From Bacillota bacterium (GTDB lineage Bacteria; Bacillota; Clostridia; Acetivibrionales; DSM-1351), in the NCBI GenBank assembly GCA_023400235.1, contig JAEXFI010000050.1, positions 33,097-97,096 of the forward strand: DNA of 64,000 nt, given 5' to 3'. The notes below the pieces were generated by a model. The model saw only the letters and a program-made list of their open reading frames with translations, did not search any database and was not told where the DNA came from. Below, piece by piece: positions 58,761 through 64,000 of this stretch. How positions within the stretch are numbered: position 1 is the stretch's first letter; every line of letters starts with the position of its first letter. The position numbers were made by a program, and so were the translations under genes.

Positions 58761-60443
58761 ATGAATAATAAAAAGATTATCTCATGCTTGGCATTGGCTT
58801 TAGTAATCATTGTTTCTTTTCTTTTAGGTTTTTATCAAATATCACCTATGTCGGCTGAGAGGGAAAATCAAAAGACTACGGGGTTTTCTTTGGATAAGGC
58901 TCTGCAGCACATTAAGGTGATTGCCCGTTCTCCTCACCCGGTTGGAAGTGTACAGAATAAGGCGGTTAGAGAGTATATTGAAAATTACTTAAAAGGAATG
59001 GGTTTGTATGTTGAGCTTGAAAAAGAAACCGTACAAAGACGCGGGAAAACTTACACAGTAGAAAACGTCCTTGCGAAAATAGATGGATCAGATAAGGAAG
59101 GAATAAATGTAATGCTTTCAGCCCACTATGATTCAACTCCAAACGGACCAGGTGCGGCAGATAACGGTGCAGGTGTTGCATCTGTACTTGAAGCAGTGAG
59201 AATTATAAAAGCTGAAGGACAGCCCAAAAACAATATGTACATACTTTTTTCAGATGGAGAAGAGGTAGGCCTTATAGGAGCTGAGGCTTTTGCAAAGACT
59301 AAAAGTGACAGGCTGAAAGATATGGACTTTGTAGTGAATTTTGAGGCTAGAGGAAATCAAGGGCCAGTAATAATGTTTGAATCAAGCGACAAAAACCTTG
59401 GGTTGATAAATGCATTTAGAAAAGTGGCTCCTAATCCTATAGGATTTTCATTTTCACAAGATATTTATAAAAGAATGCCTAATGATACTGATTTTACTGT
59501 TTTCAAGGATGCAGGCATAAAAGGTATGAATTTTGCTGCTTTTGATGGATTTGATGCCTATCATACGCAAAAGGATACTGTAGAGAATCTTAATATAAAT
59601 AGTCTGGAGCATTACGGTACAATAGCAGAAACCATTGCAGGATATTACGGAAATATTTCCAGAAGTGAGTTTGAAAAGATTAATGCTCAAAAGGACACTG
59701 ATGCTGTTTACTTTCCTTTGTTTAAAGGAAACCTGATTGTATATTCACAAAAAGCAGTAGTATTAATAATGCTAATAACTTTACTTGGCTTTCTGCTCAC
59801 AATAATAGTAAGTGTAAGAAGAAAGGCAATAAGTATAAAGAATATCCTTCTGGGGAGTCTTTTCTGTCTGGGAATGATAATAGCCGCATGTGGTATTTCA
59901 ATACCCGTCATAAAGCTGATTACAATAATACATAACTTAAGGGCAAGGGGTTTTACTATTGAAAGCTTTAAATATTCCAATTTATATATTGTAATAATAT
60001 CTGTGGCATTAATATTCTTGATTTATGCAGCGTGTCGCATGTTCACAAAAAAGATCAAGCATCTCGAACTGATTTGCGGTGGAGTGGTTATCTGGTCAAT
60101 TATTTTGTTGCTCACGAGTATATACTTAAAGGGTTCAAGCTATATTTTCCAATGGCCGTTAATTCCGTTCATCATATTTATAGCCTACATAGCTTTCAGA
60201 GGAATTGAAAGGGTAGGAATTATCGAAAAAACAATACTTCTATCAGTAGCTTGTTTTACCGCAATCATGGTATTTTTGCCGGTAATTTATATGGTGTATA
60301 TAGCAATGACAATAGGTATATTACCGGTTTTAAGTTTTCTTGTTACAGTTCCGGCAGTACCTTTACTATCATTAGTAATGTTTATCTTTAATAACAAGAA
60401 GCAAAGAACAAGTGCAGGTATTAATCGGCAAGCGGAAATATAA
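58761..60443 (+). CDS. Membrane-anchored M28-family aminopeptidase
   Basis: 560 residues from the ATG at 58761, with GGAGG just upstream; the longer frame overlaps the previous gene. One N-terminal helix anchors an extracytoplasmic M28 zinc-peptidase domain: SAHYDSTPNGPGAADNGAG, FSDGEEVGLIGAEAF and a late His in DAYHTQKDTVENL. Seven or so helices follow in the C-terminal half. It could trim the secreted product or a leader, or inactivate it, outside the cell. Confidence 0.88.
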   Translation: MNNKKIISCLALALVIIVSFLLGFYQISPMSAERENQKTTGFSLDKALQHIKVIARSPHPVGSVQNKAVREYIENYLKGMGLYVELEKETVQRRGKTYTVENVLAKIDGSDKEGINVMLSAHYDSTPNGPGAADNGAGVASVLEAVRIIKAEGQPKNNMYILFSDGEEVGLIGAEAFAKTKSDRLKDMDFVVNFEARGNQGPVIMFESSDKNLGLINAFRKVAPNPIGFSFSQDIYKRMPNDTDFTVFKDAGIKGMNFAAFDGFDAYHTQKDTVENLNINSLEHYGTIAETIAGYYGNISRSEFEKINAQKDTDAVYFPLFKGNLIVYSQKAVVLIMLITLLGFLLTIIVSVRRKAISIKNILLGSLFCLGMIIAACGISIPVIKLITIIHNLRARGFTIESFKYSNLYIVIISVALIFLIYAACRMFTKKIKHLELICGGVVIWSIILLLTSIYLKGSSYIFQWPLIPFIIFIAYIAFRGIERVGIIEKTILLSVACFTAIMVFLPVIYMVYIAMTIGILPVLSFLVTVPAVPLLSLVMFIFNNKKQRTSAGINRQAEI

Positions 60444-60452
60444 AGTCTATTC

Positions 60453-60475
60453 ATCACCGGAACGGTGATTTTATC
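60453..60475 (+). terminator. Small hairpin before the NRPS gene
   Basis: ATCACCG (60453-60459) pairs CGGTGAT (60463-60469) around GAA, then TTTAT. It is probably a partial terminator that lowers NRPS expression relative to the upstream genes. Confidence 0.55.
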
Positions 60476-60516
60476 TTAATAAGATGGCATAGTGATTAAT
60501 AAGTGTGGGGCAATAT

Positions 60517-63500
60517 ATGATTATCAAGCATGAAAAAATGACAAGTCTTTGTGATCTGATTTATAACGCAGCTAAAGCAAGTATGAAAGGCATAACATTT
60601 ATTCGAGGAGAAAATGATGAAAGCTTTTTATCATATAGTGAGCTGCTTGGCTGTTCCTTAAGAATATTAAAGGACTTGCAAGAATTTGGCATCAAGGCCG
60701 GGGATGAAGCAGTATTTCAGATTGAGGATAATGAAGATTTCTTAAAAATTTTTTGGGCATGTATTTTGGGGGGGATTATACCGGTTCCTGTAACAATAGG
60801 GAATAACGAGGAACACCGGATAAAACTTCTTAACATCTGGAAATACTTGAATAACCCTTGTTTGATTGCTAACGCCAAGACGCTGGCGGTATTTAACAAT
60901 ATGGCGAGAGACGCTGATAAAGCTATGGTTATTGAGGAAATCAAATCCAGGACATTGGGGATTGAAAAACTTAATGAAAGAGGTGCAGAAGGAACGGTAT
61001 ATTGCCCTAAACCTGAGGATACTGCGTTTTTACAGTTTTCATCAGGGTCAACGGGGAATCCTAAAGGAGTAATACTTACTCATAAAAACTTGATGACAAA
61101 TATATCTGCTATTATTGAAAGTTCTGAATTAGGCAAAAATGATATTGAACTTGGGTGGATGCCACTTACTCACGATATGGGAATGATCGGGGGACATTTA
61201 GTGCCCTTAAGCTTAGGTATCATGCAGTATAAAATGCCAACTACATTGTTTATAAGACACCCTACACTATGGATGAAGAAGGCAAGCCAGCATAAAGCGA
61301 CTTTGTTGGCATCGCCAAACTTTGGATACAAATATTTTCTTACTTTTTTTAAACCTGAAATTGCTGTTAACTGGGACTTAACAAATGTACGTCTTATTTT
61401 CAATGGAGCCGAACCAATTTCAAGTGAATTATGTAACACATTTATAGAAGCCATGCATCCCTATGGTATTAAGAGAAATACGATATACCCCGTTTATGGC
61501 CTTGCAGAGGCTGGTTTGGCAGTTAGTTTCCCTAAAGCCGGGGAGGGTATGAGTACCATTTATGTGGAGCGTAACAGTCTTAATAATGGGTACGCTATTA
61601 AGGAATCGGACGAACAGAATTCTGAGAATCGGGTTTCGTTTGTAGATTTGGGTTTTCCGGTAAGAGATTGCAGGCTTAGAATTTGTGACTCAGATAATAA
61701 ATTATTGGAGGACAAAAAGGTTGGGTTTATACAAATTAAAGGAGATAATGTAACCTCAGGCTACTATAATAATCCGGAGGCGACAGCTCAAGCCTTTACA
61801 ACAGACGGATGGCTTATCACGGGAGATTTAGGGTTTATCAGAAATGAACGGCTGGTAGTAACCGGAAGACAAAAGGATATTATTTTTGTAAACGGCCAAA
61901 ATTATTACCCCCATGACATAGAAAGAGTATCTAATAATATTCTATCCACAGGATTCACTGAAACAGTAGCATGCAGTGTTTATAGCAACAAGACATTTAA
62001 AGAAGAAATTCTTTTATTTGTATTGTTTAAAAAACAAGCCAATGAGTTTATTCCAATAATTCATGAAGTAAAAAAGCATATCAGCCAATATATGGGACTG
62101 GATTTAAAGGAAGTTATACCTATAAAGAAGATACCTAAGACGACAAGCGGCAAAGTGCAGCGGTTTAAACTTGCTGAAAAATATTCAAATGGCGAGTTTT
62201 ATTCCATTATTCAAGAAATACATCAAATATTAGGGGAAGATAAAAGAAAAATAAAAATTGAACCTTCCAACCATATTGAGGCCAGCATTCTGAAGCTTTA
62301 TAAGGAAGTACTGGAACGTGAAGCAGTTGATTTGGAAGATAACTTCTTCGAATTGGGAGGGGATTCCCTGAAAGCAGTAATGCTTACCTCCAAAATTCAT
62401 AAGGATTTAGGTTACAATGTACCGGTCAGTGAGATTTTTATAAGCTGTAATGTTAAGAAATTGGCAGCACTGCTGGAAACGTCAGAAGAAAATGCATTTT
62501 CTTTAATAAATAAAGCAGAGAAAAAAGAATATTATAAAGTATCCTCTTCCCAGAAGCGGTTATTTGTATTAAGTCAGATGGATAGTTCAAGTATAAACTA
62601 TAATCTGCCGCAGATTATAGAAATAAAAGGAAAGCTTAATGTTAAAAAATTTGAGGATGCTTTTAAAAAGATGTTTAGAAGGCATGAGGTTTTTTCAACA
62701 TCTTTTGATTTGATTGAAGAGGAGCCTGTACAAAAGATAAATGGGGATATTGAGTTCTGTATAGAACATATCCAGGCTTCCAGGAATAATATTTCAAATA
62801 TTATAAAAAAATGCATCAAGCCTTTTGACCTTGGAAAGGCACCTCTATTGAGAATTTACCTTATACATATTGCACCGGAAGAATTCGTAATGCTCTTTGA
62901 TATACATCATATTATAACAGACGGAACATCCATGAGCATTCTGATCAAAGAATTTGTAAGCCTTTATGAAGGAAACGAATTGCCGCAGCTCTTTATACAA
63001 TATGCAGACTTCGCAGAATGGCAAGATAATTTTCTTAAAGGGGAAGAAATAAAGAAACAGCAGGAATACTGGATTGAGAGGTTTCAAGGAGAAATACCTG
63101 TGCTCAATTTGATTACAGATTACTCCAGGCCATCAATACAAAGCCTCGAAGGGGATGCTCTTAATTTCAAGCTTGATAACAGGCTTACTCAGAAACTTAA
63201 AAGTTTGGCGGTAGAGAAAGGTGCAACTCTCTATATGGTTCTGTTGGCTGCATATAATATTCTACTATATAAGTACAGCGGACAGAATGATATTATCGTA
63301 GGAAGCCCGGTGGCTGGAAGACGCCATGCCAATCTTGAAGGAATCGTGGGTATGTTTGTAAATACCCTGGCAATAAGGAATTATCCGTGCGGAGAAAAGA
63401 CTATTAGCGATTTCCTCGGGGAAGTGAAAAAGAATGCAATAAAGGCATATGAAAATCAGGATTACCAGTTTGAGGACCTGGTGGATAGGCTGAAAATAAC

Positions 63501-64000
63501 CAGGGACTTAAGCAGAAACCCTTTGTTTGATACAATGTTTGTATTACAAAATACTGGAAGTAAAGAGATAAATATTGAAAGTCTAAATTTCAGGCAAGTA
63601 GATTACAATTTTGGCACATCCAAATTTGATATTACACTTGAGGCAATTGAAGGGGATGAAACATTAAATTTTAGATTAGAATATTGCTCAAAGCTTTTTA
63701 AAAGAGAATCCATGGAAAGCTTTGTAAAACATTTTATAAAAATATTAGAAGCTATGCCGCAAAACTTGGAGCAGAAGATATCAAGTATTGAGATGCTTTC
63801 AAATGAAGAAATGGAAACGCTTCGGATGCACTTCAACACGACTGAGACGGAGTATCCGGCCGGAAAGGGCGTACACCAGCTGTTTGAGGAGCAGGTAGAA
63901 AAGACGCCGGAGCATACGGCCCTGGTCTTCAAAGAAGAGAGATTGACTTATAGAGAGCTTAATAGCCGTGCAAACAAGCTGGCATGGTATCTGAAGGAAA
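60517..64000 (+). CDS. Non-ribosomal peptide synthetase with fatty-acyl-AMP-ligase-like loading module (truncated by window)
   Basis: At least 1161 codons, open at the right edge. Domain 1 (about 1-580) is an adenylating domain of FAAL style: LQFSSGSTGNPKGVILTH, WMPLTHDMGMIGGH, GRQKDIIFVNGQNYYPHDIE and TTSGKVQRF. A carrier domain follows with Ser617 in FFELGGDSLKA. Then a condensation domain with HHIITDG (His797-His798, Asp802). At about 1110 a second adenylation domain begins (LFEEQVEKTPEHTALVFK). This order predicts a fatty-acyl start unit joined to the first amino acid, giving a lipopeptide. ATG 60517 follows GTGGGG by 8 nt. Base composition rises sharply in GC at about 63790-64000. Confidence 0.92.
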   Translation, partial: MIIKHEKMTSLCDLIYNAAKASMKGITFIRGENDESFLSYSELLGCSLRILKDLQEFGIKAGDEAVFQIEDNEDFLKIFWACILGGIIPVPVTIGNNEEHRIKLLNIWKYLNNPCLIANAKTLAVFNNMARDADKAMVIEEIKSRTLGIEKLNERGAEGTVYCPKPEDTAFLQFSSGSTGNPKGVILTHKNLMTNISAIIESSELGKNDIELGWMPLTHDMGMIGGHLVPLSLGIMQYKMPTTLFIRHPTLWMKKASQHKATLLASPNFGYKYFLTFFKPEIAVNWDLTNVRLIFNGAEPISSELCNTFIEAMHPYGIKRNTIYPVYGLAEAGLAVSFPKAGEGMSTIYVERNSLNNGYAIKESDEQNSENRVSFVDLGFPVRDCRLRICDSDNKLLEDKKVGFIQIKGDNVTSGYYNNPEATAQAFTTDGWLITGDLGFIRNERLVVTGRQKDIIFVNGQNYYPHDIERVSNNILSTGFTETVACSVYSNKTFKEEILLFVLFKKQANEFIPIIHEVKKHISQYMGLDLKEVIPIKKIPKTTSGKVQRFKLAEKYSNGEFYSIIQEIHQILGEDKRKIKIEPSNHIEASILKLYKEVLEREAVDLEDNFFELGGDSLKAVMLTSKIHKDLGYNVPVSEIFISCNVKKLAALLETSEENAFSLINKAEKKEYYKVSSSQKRLFVLSQMDSSSINYNLPQIIEIKGKLNVKKFEDAFKKMFRRHEVFSTSFDLIEEEPVQKINGDIEFCIEHIQASRNNISNIIKKCIKPFDLGKAPLLRIYLIHIAPEEFVMLFDIHHIITDGTSMSILIKEFVSLYEGNELPQLFIQYADFAEWQDNFLKGEEIKKQQEYWIERFQGEIPVLNLITDYSRPSIQSLEGDALNFKLDNRLTQKLKSLAVEKGATLYMVLLAAYNILLYKYSGQNDIIVGSPVAGRRHANLEGIVGMFVNTLAIRNYPCGEKTISDFLGEVKKNAIKAYENQDYQFEDLVDRLKITRDLSRNPLFDTMFVLQNTGSKEINIESLNFRQVDYNFGTSKFDITLEAIEGDETLNFRLEYCSKLFKRESMESFVKHFIKILEAMPQNLEQKISSIEMLSNEEMETLRMHFNTTETEYPAGKGVHQLFEEQVEKTPEHTALVFKEERLTYRELNSRANKLAWYLKE

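Overview
The window is chromosomal DNA of a low-GC, endospore-forming, anaerobic Firmicute. The evidence is AT-rich intergenic DNA, TTG/GTG starts behind strong GGAGG sites, an alpha/beta-type small acid-soluble spore protein, a Spo0E-type phosphatase, a Ni-dependent CO dehydrogenase and a large chemosensory gene set. The overall character fits Clostridia of the Ruminiclostridium (cluster III) type; this is an inference from gene content and style, not from a search.

Region by region. 1-5.3 kb: the end of an unidentified gene, a TagA/WecG glycosyltransferase, a small unknown gene behind a GC-rich structured leader, a polar amino-acid ABC transporter (binding lipoprotein, permease, ATPase) and a YitT membrane protein. 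5.4-28.1 kb: signalling. It holds a chemoreceptor, a divergent solitary cooS, a periplasmic-binding-domain histidine kinase with an AraC-type response regulator, a PAS-GGDEF-EAL protein, a Cache chemoreceptor, a Spo0E-like protein, cheY, cheA, cheW, another chemoreceptor, cheR, cheB, cheD, a hybrid kinase with REC and Hpt domains, and a stand-alone receiver. 28.1-38.5 kb (minus strand): GNAT acetyltransferase and arginine biosynthesis, transcribed argC-argB, a PilZ gene, then argD-carA-carB-argF. argC and argD each have a promoter overlapped by the same pair of ARG-box-like operators. 38.9-48.1 kb: an MsmX/UgpC-type sugar ABC ATPase, a CdaR-type regulator, the ftsE-ftsX-M23 peptidase-ctpA cell-wall group, a SASP, a methyltransferase, a cold-shock protein and Hsp33.

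48.3-52.6 kb: a tRNA cluster (Val, Asp, Phe, Gly, Cys) interrupted by a tandemly duplicated ~118-bp element, followed at tRNA-Cys by a 3.3-kb insertion carrying two AAA/DUF4143 ATPases. The insertion is bounded by a 114-bp perfect direct repeat of the tRNA-Cys 3' half, with a third 18-bp copy of the tRNA end after it. A 67-bp MITE-like element sits in the loop of the next terminator.

52.7-64 kb: a perfect sigma-A promoter, a structured leader with a terminator, and an AT-rich biosynthetic operon. It encodes a stand-alone adenylating enzyme, a GT2 glycosyltransferase, an acyl carrier protein, two alpha/beta hydrolases (one lacking the nucleophile serine), an HprK-like kinase, a membrane M28 peptidase and an NRPS. 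The NRPS opens with a fatty-acyl-AMP-ligase-like domain, carrier protein and condensation domain, and runs off the window. The likely product is an N-acylated peptide. The small genes resemble the accessory set of proteobacterial exosortase-A clusters, but no exosortase is visible here. This locus is the best candidate in the window for an undescribed system.
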